64,000 nucleotides of DNA from Holosporaceae bacterium (GTDB lineage Bacteria > Pseudomonadota > Alphaproteobacteria > UBA7879 > UBA5542), in assembly GCA_022646525.1 (NCBI GenBank), contig CP060261.1:744001-808000 (forward strand). Reading direction: 5' to 3'. The translations under genes were made by a program, and so were the position numbers. Numbering within the stretch: position 1 is the first letter of the stretch; every line of letters begins with the position of its first letter. The notes below the pieces were generated by a model, which worked only from the letters and a program-made list of their open reading frames with translations, was not told the origin of the DNA and did no database searches. Below are positions 51,901 to 61,487 of the stretch, in pieces.

Positions 51901-52835
51901 TTAATCTTTAGTGCGAAACTTAAGGTTTTCTTTCACTGTGTCAACGCTAAGATTGTTTAGATTATTTTCTTTAAGAACAGCCCCATGTTTTTCTGTTGGT
52001 CCGCATAAATCTGGTGCAGAAGAATAAGAAAATAAATATAGGGAAGGGCACCCACTAAAATAACAAAAATGCATTGGTCCTGTATCATTTCCAAGAGCCC
52101 CAACAGCGCCCCGTGCAATTTCAGGAATATCAAAAAGAGATGTTTTGCCAATCAGGCTGATTGTTTGAGGGCATTTTTGCTGAATGGCTTGGCAGTCCTT
52201 TTCTTCGTGGTGTGTTCCCAAAACAATAGGTGTATAGCCTTTTTCATAAACATGTTGTGCAATAAGGCCATAGTGTGACGCTGGCCACTTCTTATGGTCT
52301 TGCCCAGGGGATGTGCCTGGCACCAAAATAAAATACTTCTTTGGCAGCTTAAGGGGCGATACATCTGTGCGCATCCAGTCAAGGGACGCAGGAGGTGTCT
52401 GCTGAATGCCAAGCATGGCGATTTGTTGGCGATTAATCGTTAAAATGTGATCAACATAGAGGTTTTGGATATTCAAGTGATAGTCAGCGCCTTGATGCGT
52501 GCTCGACCACTGAGGTTTAGATTTCCATAGTTTGGACAGGTGGAGGTACTGCCTTGTCCTTTTTGAGCGCTGCAAATCTATTATCAGATCAAACTCGGCT
52601 TTTTAATGGTCTGCAAAACATCCCAGCAATATCGTGGGTGTGCCCATGGACGTTTGCGATCATCAATCATCACAGCGTCAAAAAATGGGCAAAGCGTGCC
52701 ATACTCTTTATAAGGAGAAGAGGTTAAGAGCGTAATGTGCGCCTTACTATAGTGTCTTCTGATTGCCTCAAAGGCAGGCAAACCAAACACCATGTCTCCA
52801 AGTGCGCCATGTTTAATAATTAAAATTTTTTGCAT
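51901..52835 (-). CDS. Glycosyltransferase family 9 (heptosyltransferase-like)
   Basis: Heptosyltransferase-type enzyme, probably building the lipopolysaccharide inner core on the cytoplasmic face. N-terminus MQKILIIKHGALGDMVFGLP with LPAFEAIRRHYSKAHITLLT is diagnostic. One shift near 52600 leads to FDLIIDLQRSKRTRQYLHLS. The C-terminal nucleotide-sugar domain has FILVPGTSPGQDHKKWPASH and VGALGNDTGPMHF. About 311 aa. Acceptor and sugar cannot be told from sequence. 4 bp after the next glycosyltransferase, so one operon; convergent with alaS (14 bp gap). Confidence 0.9.
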
Positions 52836-52838
52836 CTC

Positions 52839-53966
52839 TTAGATAAGTGTTTGATACACACGCAAAGTTTTTGCAAGCATTGTTTCGTTATCAAATTTAC
52901 TTCGCACATGCTCTATAGCGTTTCTTTGCATTTCTTTTCTTTGTTCCTGGGTTAATTCTAGAACTTTGTTCATGATTTCTGCCAGTTGTATGCTGTCTTC
53001 TGGTTCAAAAAGAAAACCTGTTTTTCATCAACAATAATTTCTTTTGTGCCGCCATGGTTGCTGCCAATCACGATACAGCCCATTGCCCCGGCTTCGGCCG
53101 CCGTACGACCAAATGTTTCAGGGCGCGTTGATGGAGAGATAGACGCTGTGGCTAAGGCGTAAAGTGTTGCCATGTCTTTGCAATTATTAAAAATATAAAG
53201 GCGGTCACGAAAGCCGTAGTGTCGAGCTTGTTCGTCTAGTTCCCTTAAGTAATTTTTATTTTTAAAAGAACCAACAATCAAACAAATAAAATCATCTCGC
53301 CTCATGCGAGATACAGCATCAAACAAAACTTCGTGCCCTTTTATTCGTGTCAAACGCCCAGGCAGCAAAAAAATATGTTTGTCTTCAGGGATTTGCATTT
53401 CTGAAATCATATTTTGCACCATGGATTCAGTGACCTTATTTGCATCAAATGTGCCTAAATCAACGCCACGATGAATCGTTACAATTTTTTTGTGAAGTGC
53501 CATATTTTTGGTGAATTTCTTGTGCAATAAACTTTGACACAGCAATGACAACACGCCCTTTCGTCATGATGCTATTATACATTTTTTAAGTTTTGTTTGG
53601 AAAGGTAGGTGCCATGAAACGTTGTCATAAAAGGAACGCCGCATTTTTAGCGGCAAAGTAAGCGCTCAAGCCGGGGCCCGACTGCGAGCGTGCACAATTT
53701 GATGCCGTGCTTTTGATAATGTCGCTAAGTCGGTAAATATTGGCCCATATAACGAAAGGATTTTTTTTGAATGAAGGGCATATATACTCATGAATGATGG
53801 CGCTTTGTCGTAAATGGGAAACAAGGCGCCCCCACTTGATGCAACAACAGGGAAATGGTTTTTTCGTTTTAAGAACAGGGCAACATCAATTGTGCCCCCG
53901 CTCGACGCCGCCCATCTCTAAAGCGGGTAAAACTTGTAAAACTCTGAGTTGGTTTTTGTTTTTCAT
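52839..53966 (-). CDS. Glycosyltransferase family 4 (frame-broken)
   Basis: GT-B-fold sugar transferase, probably for lipopolysaccharide or another envelope glycan. From MKNKNQLRVLQVLPALEMGG on 53966, a shift near 53902 gives VERGTIDVALFLKRKNHFPV. After shifts near 53700-53640 the family-typical IVHARSRAPAWSAYFAAKNA, PFMTTFHGTY and YNSIMTKGRVVIAVSKFI follow. The donor domain is in one frame (GRLTRIKGHEVLFDAVSRMR; STRPETFGRTAAEAGAMGC with the E-x7-E motif). A shift near 53020 restores the C-terminal helix. About 375 aa. Confidence 0.88.
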
Positions 53967-54137
53967 GTTTGACTATATTAAAAACTGCTATTTCTACTCT
54001 AGCACAACTTGGAAAAATGGAAATAATATTCATTGCTAATATTATCCTTCCCACCAACGGGAGTACCTAATAATTTAGAAGAGTCGATGGCCTTATGAAA
54101 CTTTAGAGAAATTTTAGCGTTTCCCCCACTTTTTCCC

Positions 54138-54166
54138 TTGACTTCTGCCACCTTACAGTCTAAAAA
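54138..54166 (+). promoter_or_regulatory. Candidate promoter for rplU-rpmA
   Basis: TTGACT (54138-54143) lies 17 bp from TAAAAA (54161-54166), about 30 bp before the rplU start. The -35 is near-consensus; the -10 is weak, and TATATT at 54174 is an alternative with poor spacing. A small inverted repeat (AGTCT...AGACT) overlaps the -10. A guess by pattern only. Confidence 0.35.
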
Positions 54167-54196
54167 AACAGACTATATTATTTAGCGAGTTGGAAT

Positions 54197-54661
54197 ATGT
54201 TTGCAATCATACGTACAGGCGGGAAACAGTATAAGGTTTCTGTAAACGATAAGATCGTTGTCGAAAAAGTTGAATCTGAAATTGGCTCTAAAGTCACATT
54301 AGATCAAGTTCTAATGGTGGGGACAGAAGGTAATACAACTGTAGGAACACCTCTTGTTTCAGGTGCCCAAGTTATTGCCTCTGTTGAAAAACAGACCCGT
54401 GATGCAAAAATTATTGTTTTTAAAAAGAAGCGCCGTCACAACTATCGGCGTAAGCGTGGCCATAAGCAGCACAAAACAATTTTAAAAATTATTGATGTGA
54501 TACATGGCGGTAAAAAAGTAGCATCTCAAAATGTGGAAAGCGCCCCTAAGATAGCATCATCAGGTGCAAAAGCTGTGGCAGCGCCTAAGATAACAAAAAC
54601 AGCTTCTGCGGCAGCAAAGAAGACTGAAGCGGCAAAAAAAAGAGTAAATAATGGCTCATAA
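54197..54661 (+). CDS. rplU: 50S ribosomal protein L21 with C-terminal extension
   Basis: Ribosomal protein L21, 154 aa. The core MFAIIRTGGKQYKVSVNDKI and KKKRRHNYRRKRGHKQ (23S rRNA-binding) are highly conserved. The canonical protein ends near residue 103; here about 50 further residues of Ala/Lys/Ser follow (KIASSGAKAVAAPKI...). Such Lys/Ala-rich tails are known on L21 of other alphaproteobacteria. The last 11 bp overlap rpmA. Confidence 0.97.
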   Translation: MFAIIRTGGKQYKVSVNDKIVVEKVESEIGSKVTLDQVLMVGTEGNTTVGTPLVSGAQVIASVEKQTRDAKIIVFKKKRRHNYRRKRGHKQHKTILKIIDVIHGGKKVASQNVESAPKIASSGAKAVAAPKITKTASAAAKKTEAAKKRVNNGS

Positions 54662-54898
54662 GAAAGCGGGTGGTAGCTCTCGAAACGGTCGCGACTCGGA
54701 AGGTCGCCGACTAGGTGTTAAAAATTTGGTGGCCAGCAGGTTATTGCCGGCAATATTATTTTGCGTCAGCGTGGTACGAAGGTGCGCGCTGGAGAAAATG
54801 TAGGAATGGGTAAAGACCATACACTATTCGCACTAACTGAAGGCCGTGTGACATTTGTTCGCAAGGCTCAGAACCGTGCATACGTCTCTGTATTATAG
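54651..54898 (+). CDS. rpmA: 50S ribosomal protein L27
   Basis: L27 reaches the peptidyl-transferase centre. Starts MAHKKAGGSSRNGRDSEGRR; the A run near 54720 is one base short, since LGVKKFGGQQVIAGNIILRQ is the expected sequence. The remainder (VGMGKDHTLFALTEGRVTF) is intact to 54898. About 82 aa, normal. Proteobacterial L27 normally starts with this unprocessed N-terminus. It is the clearest single example of an error-type frame break in this window. Confidence 0.96.
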
Positions 54899-54925
54899 TT
54901 ATTTCTTAGAATAAACTCAGATAAT

Positions 54926-54957
54926 AGGCCGGCTTTGAATAAGAGTCGGCCTTTTTT
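54926..54957 (+). terminator. Rho-independent terminator after rpmA
   Basis: Stem AGGCCG / CGGCCT around a 15-base loop, followed by six T residues, 27 bp after the rpmA stop. Confidence 0.85.
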
Positions 54958-55043
54958 GTGTTATGTAGTTTTGAACTTCTTCTTGATTTAGAATGCTTCT
55001 TAAGCGGCTATTCGTGTTTTTAATAAAATTATTTTTTTGGAAT

Positions 55044-55120
<77 letters not shown>

Positions 55121-55276
55121 ATAAGATAATAGGTATATATCAAAAATAAGTGAATTTGTCTATGGTAATAGGTGATTTATTTTAGATTCTTCCTTTTCTC
55201 CTTGCCTCTCTTTTCTTGATTTTTCTGTTAAAAGACTAGATACTTTTAAATGAGGCAGAATAAACAGGTGGGCGCA

Positions 55277-56292
55277 TTGAATTATCTTAAGAAAATATCC
55301 TTTTTAATATTTTTTATAATTCCATGGATTGATGTGCATGCAAAGCTAGTTACTCGCTTACTTCCTGCACTGCCATCATCAGGCGTTAAATTTGACCTTA
55401 TGAACACAACAAATAGCCTGAAGCCCACAGTTAATCGCTTGGCGGACGAAATAACAATTCTTATTGCCACACTTGCAAAAAGGGGGGAGTTAGATGAGCC
55501 AAATAAAAATTCACTAAAACGTATCAGGGGATATTTAGCTGATCTTTATCACCAAAGAGATGTACCGGAGCGCTTAAAAAAAAAGCCTATATTGCAATTA
55601 AACTAATTACAGCAGAACTTGAAAGCAGAGCAATCTTTGAAGAACGCTATCAGGCGGGTCTTGTAAGTGCTGCACCTACAAGGGCTCGCGTAGAATCATT
55701 TCCTTCTGTTGATACAGGAGGCAGTCCAGATCGTATGGGCTTTAGACAAGCTGCAAGACGTGTACAAGGTGCTAATCATGCTATTAAATCTATGCGCTTT
55801 TCTGATAATGCAAACGGGCGCTTTTATCGCGTACACGAAAATAGAGGGCGACGGCTCTTTAATCTTATTCGATTAGGGTATCTTGATGAAAGAACCTTAG
55901 GGGCAGCAGATCGTCAAGAATTAGATCGGTATCGACAAACAGTGTCTTCATCTCGTCCCGTACAGCAGAATCAATCAGCGGTAGGACAGACTTCGTTGCA
56001 AAGAAGTGCTCCACTGCCGCCACCAATGCCAATATCAACGCCAGTATTGAGAGGAAGGTCTCAGCCGTCAAGAGCTGAGCGCCCAACAACAATAGCGCAA
56101 GCAATGGCGCCTCTTCGGCCACCGTCTGAACGCAGGCCAGTGCAAGAAACGCGTTCAGTTGAAGTACCTCCACTAATGCGGGAGATTGATCGTAGAATTG
56201 CCTCAGGACAAATTGACCCCAATCGAAAAGACCCCAAAGATTTTAGAGATCAAATACAAGGGGCGAGTGATGCTGAATGGGAAAACTCGTAA
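55277..56292 (+). CDS. Secreted proline-rich protein of unknown function
   Basis: Not recognised. TTG at 55277 is preferred as start because AGGTGGG lies before it and it gives a normal signal peptide (YLKKISFLIFFIIPWIDVHA); the in-frame ATG at 55250 lacks a ribosome-binding site. After a predicted helical region (ERLKKKAYIAIKLITAELES, joined by a shift near 55587) there is a stable segment with MGFRQAARRVQGANHAIKSM and RGRRLFNLIRLGYLDERTLG. A Pro/Ser/Arg-rich stretch (QRSAPLPPPMPISTPVLRGR) precedes a C-terminal helix. About 338 aa. It overlaps the next gene by 23 bp, so the two are translationally coupled. Confidence 0.6.
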
Positions 56293-59200
56293 TTTCATGC
56301 TCTTAAAGAAAAGTATTATTTTTGTTTTATTTACTTTGCTCTGTGGAATGCCTGGCACATCTTCAGGCAACCTTCTAGGTGATATGCTAAGTAAAGATAA
56401 GGGGACGAAGGCAAGAAAAAAGAAAAGCCAGCCGCTGAAAAAAAAAGAAGAGCCTGCCGTCGATAAGAAGAAAGAAGGGGGTACAAGCGAGGAGGGTGAT
56501 AATGAAGAAGGGAGGAGTATAGTGAGCTAAAAAACGATTAGATGCTGACAAGGATGGGGATCAAAAATCAACCAAGCAAAAAGAGGCAGAAGGCGAGAAA
56601 GAGGCGGCAGAAAAAGAGTTACAAGACGCTAAAGCAAAAGAAGAAGCGGCCGATAAGGCTGCGGCAGAGGCCGATGAAGAGCTTGCAAAATTAAAAGCAC
56701 AAGTTCCACAAGATAAAAAGCAATTTTAGCTGCCCAAAAAGAAGAAAGATAAAGCGGCAGCCGATAAAAAGAAAGCTAAAAGCAGATCAAAAGAAAGCCC
56801 AGTCTAAGGTTGCTTCTGCGCAGAAAAAAAGTAGACAAAGCGGAGAAAGATCAAAAAGCAGCCCAAGAAGCGCACCAGACAGCAGAAAAAAAGCCAAAGC
56901 AAAAGAGGATGCCGCCCAATCTAAAGCTGATGAAGCTAATAAGAAGCTTCTTGATGCCAAGAAAAGTGGAAACCCTGCAGAAATTAAAAAAGCACAAGCT
57001 GAAAAAGATCAGGCAGATAAAGATTTGCGTGCCGCTAAAAAAGAGAATGCAACAGCACAAAAAAGCAGAAATAAAGCGCTAAGTAAAACTGAAAACAAAG
57101 AAGAAAACCAGCAACGCCTTTCAAAAAGAAGCAGACCAAGAGAAAAAAAACAGCCCAGGCAAAAGTACAGAAAACAGCAGAAGAGCATGAGGCTGCAAAA
57201 AAAGATGTTGTTGATGCTGAGGCTGAGCTTAAGGCCGCACAAGAGAGTGGTGACGCAGAAGCACAAATTGCTGCAAAAAAATAAGTTAAAGGCGGCCCAA
57301 GAAAAAGAGGCGCATGCAGCAAAAGAATCTGATATTGCTAAAAACAAGAAACAGCTGCAACAGATCGAGCAGAAAAAGCTTTGCAAAAACGGAAACAAAA
57401 AGCGGAAACAAATCAAAGAAAGGCTGTTCAGGCCGAAGCAGCTCATAAAGCGGCAAAAGAAGAAGAACTTGCTGCGCAAACAGAGCATGCATCCGCTAAA
57501 CGAGGGGTGGAAGATGCGCAAGCAAAATTAGATGCCGCAAAGCAAAGTGGGGATAAAGAAGCGGAAGCTGCGGCGCAAAAAGAACTAGATGTCGCTAAGA
57601 AAAAGAGGCTGCTGCTGCTGAAAAAGCAAGCAAGGCCAAAGAAAAAAGCGGCGCAGACAGAAAAAAGCTATAACTCGGCCCTAGTAAAAACGGAAACAGC
57701 CGTGCAAACAAGGCAGCGTCAGGCCGCAGAGGCACAGGCAAAGAGGAAAAAGGCTAAAGCAGGGTTGATCGATGCGCAATCAGATCATACAGCAGCAGAA
57801 GCTAATCTTAAGGCAAAAGAAGATGCGCTTGAAAAGGCTCGAAAAGAGTCGGGAGCAGGCTCTTCTGCTTTTCAAAATGCACAGGCAGAAGTAGATCAAG
57901 CTAAAAAGCCGTGTTCAAGAAACGCAGTCAAAACTAACAGAGGCAAAGAGTACCCTTGAGGGAGCAAAAGCGGCTTCAAATAGCGCTCTTTCTCGCGTTG
58001 AAACAAAACAGCAAATGGCAGATCGACAGTTGCAGGAAGCCAATGCCAACTTTTCTGATATTCAGCAGCAACAATTATCTGCACAAGCAAATATAGATTC
58101 GTTGAGTTCACAGCTTGTTGCTGCTCAAGCATCGGGAGATGCGGAAAAAATAAGGCAGTTGTCAGAAGAAAAATTAGAAGCAACAAAAAAAAATTAAATG
58201 CCTTAAATGAAAAACTTGATGCCGCAAATGATGCAAAAGATTGGCAGAAAAAAGATGCGCAGAAGGCCCAAACAGATAATCTTCTTGTGGGGTTGCAAAG
58301 TCAGAAATTGAAGCCGCAAAGAATGAACAAGGTAAAAGAGAGAAGGAGCTGGATGGATGCACAAGAAGCTTTGGCAAAGGCCAAAAAAGGTACAGACGTT
58401 GAGGCTATTAAGAGTGCTGAAGCCGCCCTTAATACAGCGCACTTCAACTTAGCGCAGGCCAAGGAAAAGGTTTCTCAAAGAGAGGAGAATATAAAAAGCT
58501 TTACGTAAATCGCAAACGCCTTTTGAGCAAGAAGAGCACGATATGAAAGCATTCGAGCAAGAAGAGACCTCTTGATGAGCGCATCAAAGAACTTGAAGAG
58601 CATCGCGCAAGTGAAATGAGTGCTCTCGATGCGGCTGTTGCTGAGGGCGATAAGCGCAGGGCAGAAACACATGTTGATAGTTTGGCTGCGCGTGAAGATG
58701 AAATTGCAGACTTGAAAGAGAAAAGAGAAAAGCTGCGTCAGGAGAGAGAAGAGGTGGAAGGCGGATCTGATTCGGGCCAGGGAAGTTATGATGAAGAAGA
58801 AGAGCTTATGAATGGTGCAGAAGAAATTTCTGCTGAAGATGAGGATGAAGGATATGACACAGAAGAAGATCTGGATGAAGAAGAAGGAAGAGGGCCTCCT
58901 CAGCAGATTGGACAAGCATTTACAGGAGGCTATCCTCAGAGTGATCCTGGTGATGCATTTGCACAGCAAGCCCCCTTGCCTAGCAGTGCCTTTCAAAAAG
59001 AATATACTGGAAGTGAATATGGATTTGAGGATAGAGTAACGAATCAAAGCGGATCAAGCTTTGAGGGGGGTGGTCGTGGCGATTCCTTTTCATTCGATGG
59101 GCCATCTTCATTAACATCAAGCTCGTTTGATGGAGGTGGGCAATCTCAGAATGGTGTGGATGATGTGTTTGAGACCAAAGGGGGGCGTGACTTTACTGGA

Positions 59201-59818
59201 AATCCTTTTGCAGCTGGAGACAATCCTTTTGATAGTGGTTCTGGTACAGCTGTGCAAGGTTCTGGAAAGCTTCGGAAATGGAGAGATACATCAAGCAAGT
59301 TACGTAAAGTAAAGCGTCGCCGAAGGCAGTTTGACCGCAAGCCTGTGGAGATAACACGGGAAAAGATTGAATTGGTTAGAAAAGCACGTATCAAGTGGAA
59401 AAGAGCTCGAGAAGATGTGAGAGAAGCCAAAGAAACAGAAAATTTGCGTAAAATTGTAACAACCCAAATCGCAGAAAGAAAAGCGCGTCGCGATTATTAT
59501 GAGGCGCGCAATCAAGCAAGCCCTATAGGTGTGCCTGCAAGTTCGAAGAAAAACGGTTGGTGGAATAACTATGGACAAGATGATCAAGATGAAACCATTG
59601 AAGATGAGGATGGTGGATATGTGAGCGCTGATCCAGCTATTTCAGAAGACGTGGGCGACTTTATTGAATCAAAAACATTAAGCCAAAGAGATTACTATGA
59701 AGATTTGCCACGCACGAAAGTAAAGGTTGAGGAAGGTCTTGGGTTTATTATTACAGAACAAGCTAAGCAAGCAGCAAGAAGAGGGATTCAAACCATTGTT
59801 GGAGCAATTCTGGGCTAA
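56270..59818 (+). CDS. Secreted Ala/Lys-rich rod protein with ~100-residue repeats (frame-broken)
   Basis: Not recognised. Start at 56270 (AAGGGG six bases before); a signal peptide follows (MLLKKSIIFVLFTLLCGMPG). Residues from about 56400 to 58510 are Ala/Lys/Gln/Glu/Asp-rich helix in many frames, with shifts needed near 56530, 56730, 56780, 56815, 56890, 57060, 57110, 57150, 57280, 57350, 57600, 57640, 57905, 58195, 58285 and 58500. It includes a recurring SGD-type break about every 95-100 residues. The last 400 aa (58616-59818) are in one frame: an acidic Asp/Glu stretch, a Ser/Phe/Gly/Asp-rich tract (SFSFDGPSSLTSSSFDGGG), a basic helical segment, and a C-terminus ending RRGIQTIVGAILG. About 1,180 aa. 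No membrane anchor at the end beyond a short hydrophobic tail. Confidence 0.65.
56700..58400 (+). repeat. Six to seven degenerate ~95-100-residue repeats in the rod protein
   Basis: Each unit has a helix-breaking motif of the form A-K/Q-x-S-G-[DN]-x-[AE]-x-[AEI] flanked by Ala/Lys coiled coil. Motifs sit near 56705 (VPQDKKAILA, degenerate), 56965 (SGNPAEIKKA), 57245 (SGDAEAQIAA), 57546 (SGDKEAEAAA), 57849 (SGAGSSAFQNA), 58132 (SGDAEKIRQL) and 58389 (GTDVEAIKSA). Spacings are 260, 280, 301, 303, 283 and 257 bp, allowing for lost or gained bases. DNA identity between units is low; the periodicity is at the protein level. Confidence 0.6.
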
Positions 59819-59825
59819 TTAGAGA

Positions 59826-60754
59826 TTAATTACTAAGTGCCAAAATGGGTTTTTTTGTAGAAGGAATGTTGTGCGATTTTATGTTTGAGCTTGTTTCTTC
59901 TGAAACGTGCTGTGTCGTCCATGCGGATCTATCATTAAGCAGCTTTTCTAAGAGGGCATTATTAAGCGCATGGCCTGATGAAAAGCCCTCAAATCGACCA
60001 ATAATTGGCATGCCTGCAAGATAAAGATCTCCTACAACATCAAGGGCTTTATGTCTTGCGCACTCGTTATCATAGCGAAGGCCTTCGGGGTTTATTACTT
60101 TCCATTGTCAAAAACAACGGCATTTTCTAAAGATCCCCCTTTGGCTAAGCCAGCGGCACGAAGCTGCTCTACTTCTTCAAGGAATCAAAATGTTCGTGCA
60201 GCGGCTAAGTTGCTAAAATCCGCAATAGCATCTTCAGTGTCAAAAATTTCGAGCACATTGTTAAATCTATTTTTAAACATGTACCGAACAGAGAAAGTGT
60301 TTTCATGAGGCTTTATTTGTGCCCACGATGATCCATTGGATACCTTTACTGTTTTCTTGATAACAAGAAACTTTCGAGGGGCCGTCTGCGCAAGCGTACC
60401 CACATCGCTTATTTTTTCTATGAAAGGCTTTGCACTACCGTCCATAATGGGCACTTCAGCGCCTGAAATTTTAATAAGTGCATTGTCTACTTTTTGCGCA
60501 GCAAGGGCAGCGACAAGATGCTCAATTGTGCCAATATTGGCATTTGATCCAGAAATTTTTGTGCAAAGTTTTGTGTCTGTCACATAACTCCAAAGTGCAG
60601 GAATAGTGGGGTTTTTTTCGATGTCTGTTCTTTGAAATTTTATGCCATGCCCTGCAGGCGCTGGCAGAACTTCAACAGTTACATCCTTGCCAGAGTGAAC
60701 ACCGACACCTTCAAATAAAACAGATTCTTTTAAAGTTCTTTGCAAAACAACCAT
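59826..60754 (-). CDS. lpxC: UDP-3-O-acyl-N-acetylglucosamine deacetylase LpxC
   Basis: Committed, zinc-dependent step of lipid A synthesis. Start at MVVLQRTLKESVLFEGVGVH (60754), a longer in-frame extension being unlikely. IGTIEHLVAALAAQKVDNAL carries the zinc-binding His of the EHL motif, and IMDGSAKPFIEKISDVG the conserved MDGS. Shifts near 60185 and 60108 lead to RTFFLEEVEQLRAAGLAKGG and NPEGLRYDNECARHKALDVVGDL with the second His. The C-terminus has FEGFSSGHALNNALLEKLL with the third His. About 309 aa. Only 7 bp from the convergent rod-protein gene. Confidence 0.95.
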
Positions 60755-60830
60755 TATTTTTTCCCTATCTTCAATATAAGAAGAAAATACTATCAAGGGA
60801 AATCAAGAGATGTTTCACAATATTACTAGG

Positions 60831-61475
60831 CTATTGAGGTTTTGAGAGAAATAGTTGGGCAATTTCTGTTTTGACCTCCTCTAGGCCTTTGCCGTTTTGA
60901 GAAGAGGTGCTGAGGATATGAGGGTGTGCAGCTGGTTGATTTTTAAGCTGATCTGCCGTTTGTTGTTGAATTTTTTCCAAATTTTTTTGGGTTGTTTTAT
61001 CGCACTTTGTCAAAATGATTTGGTAAGAAACAGCAGCTGTATTTAATGCTTGAAATAACTCCATATCGCTTTTTTTTAGACCGTGCCGGCTGTCTATCAA
61101 AACATATACACGCTTTAAAACGCTGCGTCCTTTTAAATAATCAAAGATGAACTGTGCCCAAGAAAGACGCTTATCTTTTGAAACTTGTGCATACCCATAT
61201 CCTGGTAGGTCTACAAGAATGCCTACACTGCCTAATGAAAAAAAGTTAATTTCTTGCGTACGGCCTGGGGTGCTAGAAACACGGGCCATTTTTTTTCGAT
61301 TAGTTAAAGCATTAATTAAAGAAGATTTCCCCACATTCGACCGCCCTACGAAAGCTACTTCCGAAAGAGATTCTGAAGGTAAATTGGCTACCTTTGTAGC
61401 GCCCTTAATAAAGACGCAGGCCTGCGCGAAGAGCCACTTGCCGGTACGATGCCATGCTTCAATTTCATCAGTCAC
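60831..61475 (-). CDS. engB: Ribosome biogenesis GTP-binding protein EngB/YsxC
   Basis: GTPase needed for 50S ribosome assembly. Intact 214 aa. G1 VGRSNVGKSSLINALTNRKK, G2/TPGRTQEINFF, G3 LVDLPGYGYAQVSKD, G4 ILTKCDKTTQ. The arrangement yidC-engB is standard in alphaproteobacteria. 12 bp after yidC. Confidence 0.97.
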   Translation of the reverse strand: MTDEIEAWHRTGKWLFAQACVFIKGATKVANLPSESLSEVAFVGRSNVGKSSLINALTNRKKMARVSSTPGRTQEINFFSLGSVGILVDLPGYGYAQVSKDKRLSWAQFIFDYLKGRSVLKRVYVLIDSRHGLKKSDMELFQALNTAAVSYQIILTKCDKTTQKNLEKIQQQTADQLKNQPAAHPHILSTSSQNGKGLEEVKTEIAQLFLSKPQ

Positions 61476-61487
61476 TTAGGGTCTCTC

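Noticed and set aside
56700..58400. A CRISPR array or tandem DNA repeat.
   Set aside because: The periodic units share protein motifs but no repeated DNA of constant length; no CRISPR-like direct repeats were seen anywhere in the window.
56851..59587. Cys/Phe/Leu-rich minus-strand frames that look like multi-span membrane proteins.
   Set aside because: They are antisense of the Lys/Ala-rich rod gene and lack starts with ribosome-binding sites.
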